The notes beneath the pieces were generated by a model. The model was not told the origin of the DNA. It saw nothing but the letters and a program-made list of their open reading frames with translations, and made no database searches. Positions 26,907 to 35,318 of a stretch of DNA of 64,000 bases are shown piece after piece (within the stretch, counting starts at the first letter, position 1; each line of letters begins with the position of its first letter). Location: positions 186,001 through 250,000 of the forward strand of contig CAVWCC010000008.1 in NCBI GenBank assembly GCA_963753385.1. The letters are read 5' to 3'. The stretch is from JALZKA01 sp963753385 (GTDB lineage: Bacteria > Actinomycetota > Thermoleophilia > Solirubrobacterales > 70-9). The position numbers were made by a program, and so were the translations under genes.

Positions 26907-27316
26907 CTAGTCCTCCGGACCTGGCCGGCGCCGCTCGGCCTTGCGCCGGGACTGGCGGCGCTTCTGGCTGAGCCGGCGCTCCCTCGCGGCGGCGCCCGGC
27001 TTGGTCGGGCGCCGGGGCCGCTGGCGCGCGAGCCCGCGCTCGATCCGCTCGGCGAGCCGCTCCAGCGCCAACTCGCGGTTGCGCGCCTGCGAGCGGGCGT
27101 CCTGGGCGACGGCGGTGACCCGGCGGCCGTACCGGTGGCTGAGGCGGTACTTCTGCTCGTCAGTCAGCGTCGGCGACGCCTCGATGTCGAACACTGCCTC
27201 GATCCGCGAGGCGGTCACGTTCGCGTGCTGGCCGCCCGGGCCCGAAGAGCGGCTGGCCCGCAGCTCGATTTCGCTCAGGGGGATCGCGACGGGTCCGGCC
27301 CTCAAGACCTCCGCCA
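26907..27316 (-). CDS. arfB: alternative ribosome-rescue factor ArfB / GGQ peptidyl-tRNA hydrolase
   Basis: A 136-residue protein that hydrolyses peptidyl-tRNA on ribosomes stalled without a stop codon. It has the catalytic GGQ loop in ASRSSGPGGQHANVTASRIE and lacks the codon-recognition domains of full release factors. The C-terminal tail is strongly basic (RERRLSQKRRQSRRKAERRR), which in ArfB enters the empty mRNA channel. GTG start at 27316 gives the usual length. Lies 18 bases after the ahcY stop on the same strand. Confidence 0.88.
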
Positions 27317-27334
27317 CGCGACCGCCCGGTGTTC

Positions 27335-28765
<1,431 letters not shown>

Positions 28766-28808
28766 GCGTCTCCTGGTCTCGCTTTGGCCGCCGGATTCTA
28801 GAGGCACA

Positions 28809-28875
28809 CCTAGGCACCCAGGGGTGAACGCCGCCACACCTGGCGGGAGCGAGGTTCGCGCCAGGGGTGCCTAGG
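28809..28875. repeat. large inverted repeat between divergent genes
   Basis: CCTAGGCACCC (28809-28819) is perfectly complementary to GGGTGCCTAGG (28865-28875); inside, CCTGGCG (28839-28845) pairs with CGCCAGG (28859-28865). The region separates ahcY (leftward) from the secreted protein gene (rightward), so it could be an operator or a folded leader of the ahcY transcript. CCTAGG itself is a rare self-complementary hexamer in this DNA. Confidence 0.6.
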
Positions 28876-28938
28876 CGCGACGCCCACCCCGCGGGAGCCT
28901 TGATCCATGGGAGGAAAACAACAAGGAAGGAGGCTCCC

Positions 28939-29406
28939 ATGGAAGGCAAGAAGAAGCAGCGGAAGCTCCGGTTCTCACCCGCGATGGCGGTGAGCATCGT
29001 GGCGCTTTTCGCGGCACTCACGGGCGCGGCGGCGGCGTTGCCGGGCACCGACTCGGTCAACTCGCGCGACATCATCGACCAGGCGGTGAAGGCCAAGGAT
29101 CTCAACACCGCGTCGGTCCAGGCCGACGAGATCGGTGACGGGATCACCGCGCACACCGCGCAGGTCGTTGTCGATGGCGGCGTCAACCAGAACGGCGCCT
29201 ACAGCGTCGAGGACGTCACCGCGAACTGCGCGCCCGGCGAGGAGCTGATCTCCGGGTCCGGGGCGTGGAGCAACAACCCGAACGAGGAGCTGTTCCTCCA
29301 GGAGATCATCCTCGACCACACGAACGAGGAGGTCACGGTCGCCGGCGGCAACGACACCGACAACGATCGCACGCTGTTCGCGACCGCGCACTGCCTGCAG
29401 GCATGA
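28939..29406 (+). CDS. small secreted protein of Solirubrobacterales-type family
   Basis: A 155-residue exported protein. The N-terminus (about 1-33) has a Lys-rich start and the helix FSPAMAVSIVALFAALTGAA, then NSRDIIDQAVKAKDL; this kind of N-terminus is a frequent, lineage-typical export signal in Thermoleophilia. The remaining domain has two cysteines (VTANCAPGE, TAHCLQA) that may form a disulfide and is otherwise acidic and polar. AAGGAAGGAGG precedes the ATG. Function unknown. A hairpin follows the gene. Confidence 0.7.
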   Translation: MEGKKKQRKLRFSPAMAVSIVALFAALTGAAAALPGTDSVNSRDIIDQAVKAKDLNTASVQADEIGDGITAHTAQVVVDGGVNQNGAYSVEDVTANCAPGEELISGSGAWSNNPNEELFLQEIILDHTNEEVTVAGGNDTDNDRTLFATAHCLQA

Positions 29407-29429
29407 AGTCCAGGGAGGGAAGCGCGGGA

Positions 29430-29457
29430 GGGCCGGGGGGCGATGGCGCCCCGGCCC
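29430..29457 (+). terminator. GC-rich hairpin terminator
   Basis: GGGCCGGGG (29430-29438) pairs with CCCCGGCCC (29449-29457) over nine base pairs with a 10-base loop, 23 bases after the secreted-protein stop and followed by TTCG. Typical intrinsic-type hairpin of high-GC DNA with a weak T tail. Confidence 0.6.
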
Positions 29458-29483
29458 TTCGCGTGCGCTGCGCCGGCGTTGAA

Positions 29484-29489
29484 TACCCT
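29484..29489 (+). promoter_or_regulatory. -10 box TACCCT, leaderless start
   Basis: TACCCT ends eight bases before the ATG at 29498, consistent with a leaderless or one-base-leader transcript of the nucleotidyltransferase gene. Confidence 0.45.
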
Positions 29490-29497
29490 GCGCCGCG

Positions 29498-30520
29498 ATG
29501 AAGGCCATGGTCATGGCGGCGGGCCTCGGAACGCGCCTGCGCCCGCTCACCTACGAGGTCCCGAAGCCGATGGTCCCGGTCGGGAACAGACCGGTTCTGG
29601 AGCTAATCCTGCGGCTGCTCACGACGCAGGGCTTCACCGAGGTCATCTCGAACCTGCACTGGTTTCCCGACACGATCCGCGACCGGATCGGCGACGGCTC
29701 GGCCCTGGGGGTGGACCTCACCTATTCCTACGAGGAGGAGCTGCTCGGCACGGCGGGCGGGGTGCGCAACGTGCGCGACTACTTCGGATCGGAGCCGTTC
29801 GTGGTGATGGCGGGCGACGCGCTGACCGACGTGGACCTGACGGCGCTGGCCGACGCCCATGACGCGCACGACGGGCTTGCGACGCTGGTCGTGAAGCGCG
29901 TCAAGGACACCAGCGAGTACGGCGTGATCGTGACTGGCGCCGATGACCGCATCCAGGGCTTCCAGGAGAAGCCCGATCCCGCCGAGGCGCTCTCCAACCT
30001 CGCCAACTGCATGATCTACGCACTCAGCCCCGAGATCTTCGACTACTTCCCGGACCAGCAGGTCGTCGACTTCGCGCTCGACGTCTTCCCGGCGCTGCTC
30101 GAGCACGACGTTCCCTTCTACGTCCACCAGACCGATGCCTACTGGAACGACGTCGGCTCGCCGCCCGAGTACCTCCAGGGGAACCTCGACGTTGCGCTCG
30201 GCCTGGTCGGCGTCGAGCACGGTGGCGAGCTGGTCGAAGCGGAGGCGCCGGCCGACGAGCCCGGCGAGCACCAGCTCGGCGAGGAGCGCGCGGGCCTGCC
30301 CCTCGACTGCGAGGTGGATGGGCGGGTCCTGGTCGGCGCCGGCGTCAGCGTGGGGGAGGGCGTACGGATCGACGGCCCGGCGGTGATCGGGGACGGGGCC
30401 GTGATCGGCGACGGAGCACGCATCAAGCAGTCGTTGCTCCTCCCGGGCGCCGAGGTCCCCGCGGGGTGCTACCTGGTGGGCGCGATCGCGGGCCGGTCCG
30501 GATCCCTGATCGGCAGCTAG
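29498..30520 (+). CDS. sugar-1-phosphate nucleotidyltransferase with short beta-helix tail
   Basis: A 340-residue NDP-sugar pyrophosphorylase, paralogous to the gene at 20143. N-terminal VMAAGLGTRLRPLTYEVPKP, metal aspartate in VMAGDALTDVDLTAL, specificity loop IQGFQEKPDPAEAL, and AYWNDVGSPPEYLQGN; from about residue 275 hexapeptide-like turns (VRIDGPAVIGDGAVIGDGAR). Substrate could be glucose-1-P/dTTP, glucose-1-P/UTP or mannose-1-P/GTP; motifs alone do not decide. It is away from the ugd cluster, so a separate pathway is possible. Confidence 0.85.
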   Translation: MKAMVMAAGLGTRLRPLTYEVPKPMVPVGNRPVLELILRLLTTQGFTEVISNLHWFPDTIRDRIGDGSALGVDLTYSYEEELLGTAGGVRNVRDYFGSEPFVVMAGDALTDVDLTALADAHDAHDGLATLVVKRVKDTSEYGVIVTGADDRIQGFQEKPDPAEALSNLANCMIYALSPEIFDYFPDQQVVDFALDVFPALLEHDVPFYVHQTDAYWNDVGSPPEYLQGNLDVALGLVGVEHGGELVEAEAPADEPGEHQLGEERAGLPLDCEVDGRVLVGAGVSVGEGVRIDGPAVIGDGAVIGDGARIKQSLLLPGAEVPAGCYLVGAIAGRSGSLIGS

Positions 30521-30534
30521 TCAAACTAGAGTCC

Positions 30535-30858
30535 ATGGATGCGCCGAGGATCGACTTCCTCTGGTGGGCCGAGTGCCCGTCATGGGAGCAGGCGCTCGCT
30601 CTCCTGCGCGAGCGGCTCGCCGCAGCCGGGTTCGACCCCGAGGCCGTCGTGATCACCGAGATAACCAGCGACGAACAGGCGCGGGCGCTCGGTTTCCCCG
30701 GGTCCCCGACGATCCGCATCAACGGGTCCGACGTCCAGGATCGAGGACCCAACCCCACCGGCCTGAGCTGCCGGGTGTACCGCATGCGCGACGGCCGCGT
30801 CTCGCCGCTGCCTGACAAGGCCGATATCGACGCCGCGCTAAAGGCGGTGCACGCGTGA
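30535..30858 (+). CDS. thioredoxin-fold small protein
   Basis: A 107-residue protein with a thioredoxin-like pattern: strand IDFLWWAECPSWEQALALL carrying one cysteine, then ITSDEQARALGFPGSPTIRI with the cis-proline, then a strand with NGSDVQ. The usual CxxC is reduced to a single Cys followed by Pro-Ser-Trp, so a monothiol or non-redox role is likely. Its stop overlaps the GTG of the redoxin gene (GTGA), implying joint function. Confidence 0.6.
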   Translation: MDAPRIDFLWWAECPSWEQALALLRERLAAAGFDPEAVVITEITSDEQARALGFPGSPTIRINGSDVQDRGPNPTGLSCRVYRMRDGRVSPLPDKADIDAALKAVHA

Positions 30859-31385
30859 GCGTCGCGATCGGTGATCCGGCGCCCCGGCTCGAGCTGGTGG
30901 ATACCGCTGGCGAGCGGCACACGCTGCCGCTCCCCGGCGCGGCGCCGGCGACGGTTGTCGCGTGGACCTGCAACCACTGCCCCTACGCGCTCGCCTGGCA
31001 TGAGCGGATCCAGGCCGTCGCCCGGGACTACTCCGAACGCGGCGTCCGCTTCCTCCAGGTCAACTCGAACGACCCCGAGCGCTACCCGGCGGACTCCGTC
31101 GACGCGATGCGCAATCGGGTCGAGGCGGGAGAGTTCGCAACCCCCTTCGTCCACGACACGACGCAGGAAGTGGCGCGGGCCTACGGCGCCCTGAAGACGC
31201 CTGACCTGTTCGTGCTCGATTCCGACCTTCGGCTCGCCTACCGCGGCGCGCCCGATGCCGACTACCGGGACGAATCCCTCGACGCCGCCTGGCTTCGCGG
31301 CGCGCTGGACGCTGTCCTCGCAGGTGAGCATCCCGACCCGGCCGAGACCGAGCCGGTGGGATGTGGCATCAAGTGGCGGGGCTGA
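30855..31385 (+). CDS. redoxin-family (AhpC/TSA-like) thioredoxin-fold protein
   Basis: A 176-residue peroxiredoxin-like protein. Seen: the N-terminal GDPAPRLELVDTAGERH, the redox motif VAWTCNHCPYALAWHERI with two cysteines in CxxC spacing, VRFLQVNSNDPERYPADS, and the cis-Pro region ALKTPDLFVLDSDLRLAYRG. This subfamily (TCNHCPY) is widespread; its members are annotated as thiol-disulfide or peroxiredoxin-like without a firm substrate. Paired with the preceding monothiol protein. Confidence 0.82.
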   Translation: MSVAIGDPAPRLELVDTAGERHTLPLPGAAPATVVAWTCNHCPYALAWHERIQAVARDYSERGVRFLQVNSNDPERYPADSVDAMRNRVEAGEFATPFVHDTTQEVARAYGALKTPDLFVLDSDLRLAYRGAPDADYRDESLDAAWLRGALDAVLAGEHPDPAETEPVGCGIKWRG

Positions 31386-31389
31386 GCCG

Positions 31390-32274
31390 GTGACCGTGCG
31401 GCGCCGTCTGGTCCGCGTGCCGGCGAGCTCGGCGAACCTCGGTCCCGGCTTCGACGTGCTGGCCGCCGCGCTTTCCCTCCATCTCGAGCTCGAGGTCGAG
31501 GAGGCCGGTGAGTTCTCGGTCGATGGCGGCGGCGACGACGTGCCCCTGGACCGCTCGAACCTCTGCGTGCGCGCGTTCGAGGCCCTGCACTCGGCCGACG
31601 GACTGGCCTTCCGAATCCGCAGCGAGATCCCGCTCGCGCGCGGGCTGGGCTCGAGCGCCGCCGCGATCGTCGCCGGTCTGATGGCCGCCGATCACCTCTA
31701 CGAGCTCGGACTGGGGCGCGATGAGATCTACGCCCACGCCGTCGAGCTCGAGGGCCATCCCGACAACGTGGGCGCGGCGCTCTATGGAGGCATCGTGGCC
31801 TGCCCGCGGCCCGAGGCCGACGGGATCCCGGCGCCAGTCCGGCTGGAGCCGCCGGAGGGGGTCGAGGCGATCCTCGTGATCCCCGGCGACGAGGTCCCCA
31901 CGGCCGAGGCCCGATCCGCCCTTCCCGAGGAGGTCTCGCTCGGCGCCGCGGTCGACAACGTCGCAGCGGCCACCCAGCTCGCGCTCGGCATCGAGCGCTC
32001 GGACCTGGCGCTGATCCGCCGCGGGCTCGAGGACCACCTGCACCAGCCGCACCGCGAGCCGCTCTATCCGCGCTCGATGAGCCTGGTGGAGGGCGCCGCC
32101 GAGCTGGGCGCCCTGGGCGCGACGATCTCGGGCGCGGGCCCCACGGTGCTCGTCTGGAGCTTCTGGCAGGACACGGGCATGGTCACCTCGGCGCTCTGCG
32201 AGCGGGTCGGCGACTGGGCCGAGGTGATGCGGGTGCCGTTCTCGCCCCTGGGCGCGGACGTGCCCGAGCTCTGA
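31390..32274 (+). CDS. thrB: homoserine kinase
   Basis: A 294-residue GHMP kinase phosphorylating L-homoserine in threonine synthesis. N-terminal VPASSANLGPGFDVLAAALS, the ATP loop PLARGLGSSAAAIVAGLMAA, the substrate-side ELEGHPDNVGAALYGG, and the C-terminal GATISGAGPTVLVW. GTG start four bases after the previous stop. Not accompanied by thrC or hom here. Ends two bases before the convergent parA stop. Confidence 0.9.
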   Translation: MTVRRRLVRVPASSANLGPGFDVLAAALSLHLELEVEEAGEFSVDGGGDDVPLDRSNLCVRAFEALHSADGLAFRIRSEIPLARGLGSSAAAIVAGLMAADHLYELGLGRDEIYAHAVELEGHPDNVGAALYGGIVACPRPEADGIPAPVRLEPPEGVEAILVIPGDEVPTAEARSALPEEVSLGAAVDNVAAATQLALGIERSDLALIRRGLEDHLHQPHREPLYPRSMSLVEGAAELGALGATISGAGPTVLVWSFWQDTGMVTSALCERVGDWAEVMRVPFSPLGADVPEL

Positions 32275-32276
32275 GC

Positions 32277-33080
32277 TCAGGCTCGCGCGCCGGCCGGGAC
32301 CAGCTCGACCGAGAGCTCGTCGAGCGGCTCGAGCAGCTCGGGGCTGCCGAGGCGGCGCAGGATCTCGCTTGCGAGCGAGAGGTAGTCCTGGCCCCGGTCC
32401 GGCCTGTACTCGAGGATCGGCACGGCTCGCTCGGCGGACTCGGCGTACGCGATCGACTGTCTGATGACGCTGCGAAAGACCTGGTCGCCGAAGCGCTCGC
32501 GCAGCGTGTCCAGGGTCTGGCGCGAGTGCTTGGTGCGCATGTTCGCGATGTTGAGGACCACTCCGAGCAGCTCCAGGTCCGGGTTCAGGCTGTCGCGCGC
32601 GAGGTCGACCACCTCCATCGCCTGTTCGACCCCCTGGAGCGAGAAGTACTGCGACTGCGTCGAAAGCAGGGCGTGGTCGGCGGCGACGAGCGCGTTGACC
32701 GTCAGCAGGCCGAGCGTCGGCGGGCAATCGATGAGGATCATGTCGCGCTCTCGCTTCAGGTCCCGGAGCGCGTTTCGCAGCGTGACCTCACGTCCGATCT
32801 TCCCAGCCAGCGCGAGCTCGGCTTCCGCGAGCCGAAGGTTCGCAGGGATGACCGAGCCGTGAATCGCGTCGGCGGCGCGGGTCTGCCCCATCAGGACCTC
32901 GGCCAGGGTCGGTTCGGCGTCAGGCTCGGTGTCGAAGTAGTCGGAGAGGTTGCCCTGGGGGTCCGCGTCGACGGCCAGGACCTCCAGCCCAAGCCGCTCG
33001 AACACGTCCGAGAGCGTCCGGACCATCGTCGTCTTTCCGGTTCCCCCCTTCTGCGAGAGGACAGCGATCGTCGTTGCCAC
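32277..33080 (-). CDS. ParA/Soj-family ATPase
   Basis: A 267-residue deviant-Walker ATPase. Walker A KGGTGKTTMV with the signature lysine, VDADPQGNLSDYF, and IDCPPTLGLLTVNALVAAD are intact. Typical roles are chromosome segregation or polar positioning of large complexes. No parB or parS-like site is seen beside it; it follows an FHA/zinc-ribbon gene by 45 bases on the same strand, so it may position a signalling or secretion assembly and not the chromosome. Length and motifs are normal. Confidence 0.85.
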   Translation of the reverse strand: MATTIAVLSQKGGTGKTTMVRTLSDVFERLGLEVLAVDADPQGNLSDYFDTEPDAEPTLAEVLMGQTRAADAIHGSVIPANLRLAEAELALAGKIGREVTLRNALRDLKRERDMILIDCPPTLGLLTVNALVAADHALLSTQSQYFSLQGVEQAMEVVDLARDSLNPDLELLGVVLNIANMRTKHSRQTLDTLRERFGDQVFRSVIRQSIAYAESAERAVPILEYRPDRGQDYLSLASEILRRLGSPELLEPLDELSVELVPAGARA

Positions 33081-33125
33081 GGGCGGACTATAAGCGCGGG
33101 GCTCGCGCCGGGCCGGGATCGCCCG

Positions 33126-33686
33126 TCAGGCGTCGATCACGTACAGGCGGTAGCGGCCGATCTCGAGCTCGTCGCCGTCGGTGAGGCGGGCCCATTCGAC
33201 CCGCTCGCCGTTGACGAAGAGGCCGTTCAGGCTTCGGTCGTCGAGCGCCCGCAGCTCGCCCTCGTCCGTGCGGACCACGAGCGCGTGGCGGCGCGAGACG
33301 GTGGGGTCGTCGAGCATCAGGTCGGCGAAGCCCGAGCGGCCGATCTTCGCCCACCCGGCCTCGATCGGCATCGTCCTGAGCTCGCCGTCGGCCTCCCACA
33401 CCAGGTGCGGCCCGGTGCCGGCCAGCTCCTCGCGGGCCTTTGCGACCGCTTCGGGCTCGGTCTCTGCGACCTCGACCGCGTTGACCCCCAAGGTCGTCTG
33501 CTCGAACATCGCACCGCGGCGGAAGCTGCGCCCTCCGCAGGCGGGGCAGTGGGGCAGCGTGTCCTCCGCGAGCAGCGAGAGCGCGTAGCCGCACTCGATG
33601 CACACGAGCCCGCCGGGCGTGGCCGGGGATTGCGCTTCACCGGCGGTGTGAACCTCCGACTCGTTCCCCCCGATGACCATCGTCAT
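33126..33686 (-). CDS. zinc-ribbon plus FHA-domain protein
   Basis: A 186-residue protein. A zinc ribbon at the N-terminal side has Cys29-x2-Cys32 and Cys47-x2-Cys50; an FHA domain occupies about 95-186 with GRSGFADL, the phosphothreonine-binding SRRH at 131-134 and SLNGLFVNG. FHA domains read Ser/Thr-kinase phosphorylation. Start ATG 33686 has AGGAGG six bases upstream and overlaps the stop of a 40-codon ORF (ATGA). Likely co-transcribed with the ParA gene downstream. Confidence 0.85.
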   Translation of the reverse strand: MTMVIGGNESEVHTAGEAQSPATPGGLVCIECGYALSLLAEDTLPHCPACGGRSFRRGAMFEQTTLGVNAVEVAETEPEAVAKAREELAGTGPHLVWEADGELRTMPIEAGWAKIGRSGFADLMLDDPTVSRRHALVVRTDEGELRALDDRSLNGLFVNGERVEWARLTDGDELEIGRYRLYVIDA

Positions 33687-33805
33687 GGACGACCTCCTGT
33701 CGGTTCGGACCGACGGTACGCTGGATACCCGACTTGTGACGATGATAACCAGGGGTTCAAGTCGTCGAAAAGAAACGGCCCAAGTTGTCCGCAAAGTCCG
33801 AGCAT
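33683..33805 (-). CDS. small leader ORF coupled to the FHA gene
   Basis: A possible 40-codon gene (MLGLCGQLGPFLFDD at the start, RRSEPTGGRP at the end). Its TGA overlaps the FHA start as ATGA, and its last codons contain the AGGAGG ribosome site of that gene. Its ATG stands eight bases after the conserved hairpin of leader element A, exactly as glyA's ATG stands after element C. No family recognised; it could be a true small protein or a leader peptide regulating the FHA-ParA operon. Confidence 0.4.
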   Translation of the reverse strand: MLGLCGQLGPFLFDDLNPWLSSSQVGYPAYRRSEPTGGRP

Positions 33806-33857
33806 TCGAGTGAGCGACTTTGTCGCGAAACCAGGTTGACCTCCCTGGTAAGGGCGT
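33806..33857 (-). promoter_or_regulatory. conserved leader element, copy A (upstream of the FHA operon)
   Basis: Read on the minus strand: CCCTTACCAGG (33854-33844), TTTCGCG (33831 side) entering the hairpin GCGAC-AAA-GTCGC (33826-33814), then eight bases to an ATG at 33805. In this copy ACCAGG can also pair with a following CCTGGT. Related to the elements at 4351-4407 and 60913-60964. Confidence 0.6.
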
Positions 33858-33881
33858 ATTTTCGGCTGGAACGAACGCGGA

Positions 33882-33887
33882 TAGAAT
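33882..33887 (+). promoter_or_regulatory. -10 box TAGAAT, leaderless start
   Basis: TAGAAT, close to the sigma-70 consensus, ends seven bases before the GTG at 33895 of the SRPBCC gene. This selects the GTG over the upstream in-frame ATG at 33820. Confidence 0.55.
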
Positions 33888-33894
33888 CGCCGCC

Positions 33895-34395
33895 GTGCGC
33901 CCCGTCTCCGCCCGGCTCTTCATCGATGCGCCGCGCGAGCAGGTCTTCGACCTCCTGCTCGACCTGTCGGCGCGCCCGGCCTTCATGGGCCACTTCGTCG
34001 AGCAGTACCAGCTGCTCCGCGAGAACCCGGTCGGGGTGGGCGCCGGGGCCAGGTTCAGGGTGGCGGAGGCCGGCGGCTTCCTCGACTCCGTGATCGCCGA
34101 GATCGACCGTCCCCACCGGATCGTCGAGCGCGGCCACGGCGGGCGCCTCAACCGGGTCCCGAACGTGACCGAGTGGCTCCTGACCGAGGCGCCCGGGCCC
34201 TCGGGGTGCGAGCTGAGCGTCACCTTCTGGACCGAGCCGAGCATGCCGTTCGACCGGCTGCGCGACGCCCGCAACTCCGAGCGTCGCCTCGCCCGGCACC
34301 TGAGGAGGGCGCTCGAGCGCCTGCGTGACCTCGCGGAAACGGGGGCGGAACCCGAGCGCATATCGGTCGCGGGCGGCGATCGCCTCGGCATCTAG
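33895..34395 (+). CDS. SRPBCC-fold (polyketide cyclase/dehydrase-like) protein
   Basis: A 166-residue protein of the START/SRPBCC superfamily: VSARLFIDAPREQVFDLLLD at the N-terminus, VGVGARFRVAEAGG in the sheet, and a long C-terminal helix (LARHLRRALERLRDL). These proteins enclose a hydrophobic ligand; no enzyme activity can be assigned. The GTG start is supported by a -10 box seven bases upstream; the longer reading from 33820 would include the promoter. Confidence 0.75.
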   Translation: MRPVSARLFIDAPREQVFDLLLDLSARPAFMGHFVEQYQLLRENPVGVGAGARFRVAEAGGFLDSVIAEIDRPHRIVERGHGGRLNRVPNVTEWLLTEAPGPSGCELSVTFWTEPSMPFDRLRDARNSERRLARHLRRALERLRDLAETGAEPERISVAGGDRLGI

Positions 34396-34428
34396 ATCCG
34401 AGTGCCAGATATAGACTCACGCCCTCCC

Positions 34429-34977
34429 ATGCGTGCGAAGGTCGCTCTCACACTCGGGCTCGTCGCTCTGCTCGCCGGCATGCCGCTCAGCGGCTGCGGC
34501 GAGGAGGAGGGCGATGAGGCGCTCGAGTCCGTCGAGGGCGAGCCGCTGCACCTGGGCGAGCTGATCTACAACGTCGCGATCACCCGATTCCTGAACGCCG
34601 ACGAGGTCTCGGACGTCGAGTATCTCGCGGGTCAGCCGCCCGAGCCTGCCGAGCGAGTCGTACCTGGGTGTCTTCATCATCATCACGAACGAGAACGAAG
34701 ACGAAGCGATCGAGAGCGCCGGCGCGTATCGCATGACCGACGCGAGCGGTCGCAGCTACGAGCCACTCGAGAGCGAGAGCCTCTACGCGCTCGAGATCGG
34801 GGCCCCGGTCGAAGCCGACGGGATGATCCCGGTGCCGGACACGACCGCGGCCGAAGGCCCGATCCAGGGCTCGTTGCTGATCTTCCTCGCTCGACGGACG
34901 ACGTCTCGGAGGAGCGCCCGCTCGAGCTCGAGATCGAGTCGGACGCGGACACCGGCGTCGTCGAGCTCGACATCTAG
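34429..34977 (+). CDS. lipoprotein of unknown function, two frameshifts
   Basis: About 182 residues when joined. A lipoprotein signal is clear: MRAKVALTLGLVALLAGMPL then the lipobox ending at SGC (Cys about 24), followed by an acidic stretch. The body contains GELIYNVAITRFLNADEV, then after a break near 34650 YLGVFIIITNENEDEAIES and SGRSYEPLESESLYALEI, then after a break near 34890 ELEIESDADTGVVELDI. The layout suggests an Ig-like DUF4352-type domain. TAGACT lies 11 bases before the ATG. Confidence 0.6.
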   Translation: MRAKVALTLGLVALLAGMPLSGCGEEEGDEALESVEGEPLHLGELIYNVAITRFLNADEVSDVEYLAGQPPEPAERVVPGCLHHHHERERRRSDRERRRVSHDRRERSQLRATREREPLRARDRGPGRSRRDDPGAGHDRGRRPDPGLVADLPRSTDDVSEERPLELEIESDADTGVVELDI

Positions 34978-34990
34978 GGCAATCGCCGCC

Positions 34991-35314
34991 TTGGACGGGA
35001 GCCTCTCCCAGTTCTCGCTGCGGCTCCTACTGATCGTCGCCGCGGCCGCCGCCGTGGCCATCCTCACCGGGCTGTTCTCCGACCCCGTTCGCTACGGCTG
35101 CGTCGGCGTGATGGCACTCGCGACGCTCGCCACGGCCGGCGAGCGCCGGCGCGCGGGCGGCGGGTGGTGGACGATCCTGGGGGTGGGCACGTTGCTCTCG
35201 GCCGCGGGCGCCGGCCTGGCCGAGCTGAACGACACGCTCGGCGGCCTGGTCGCGGTGGTTGGCGGCGCGCTCGTCGTGATCGCCGCGACGATCGGCTTCC
35301 CGGTCGACGAGTGA
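34991..35314 (+). CDS. small integral membrane protein
   Basis: A 107-residue protein with three to four hydrophobic segments (about 9-29, 36-50, 60-78, 85-103), the middle pair split by a basic loop GERRRAGGG. No ATG fits; TTG at 34991 is the best start, 13 bases after the lipoprotein stop. Convergent with the PBP gene. No family recognised; co-transcription with the lipoprotein is likely. Confidence 0.55.
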   Translation: MDGSLSQFSLRLLLIVAAAAAVAILTGLFSDPVRYGCVGVMALATLATAGERRRAGGGWWTILGVGTLLSAAGAGLAELNDTLGGLVAVVGGALVVIAATIGFPVDE

Positions 35315-35318
35315 CGCG

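Noticed and set aside
28766..28938. SAH riboswitch upstream of ahcY
   Set aside because: Stems exist but the conserved SAH core and pseudoknot sequence are not visible.
32277..33686. Plasmid-type partition locus (ParA with neighbour)
   Set aside because: The neighbour is a zinc-ribbon/FHA protein, not ParB; no iterons or replication gene are present.
33830..33870. Possible tRNA-Thr fragment (CCCTGGTAAGGGC resembles the GGT anticodon arm)
   Set aside because: No acceptor stem, D-arm or T-arm follows at either copy, the anticodon loop is one base short, and the opposite strand reads as the shared leader element.
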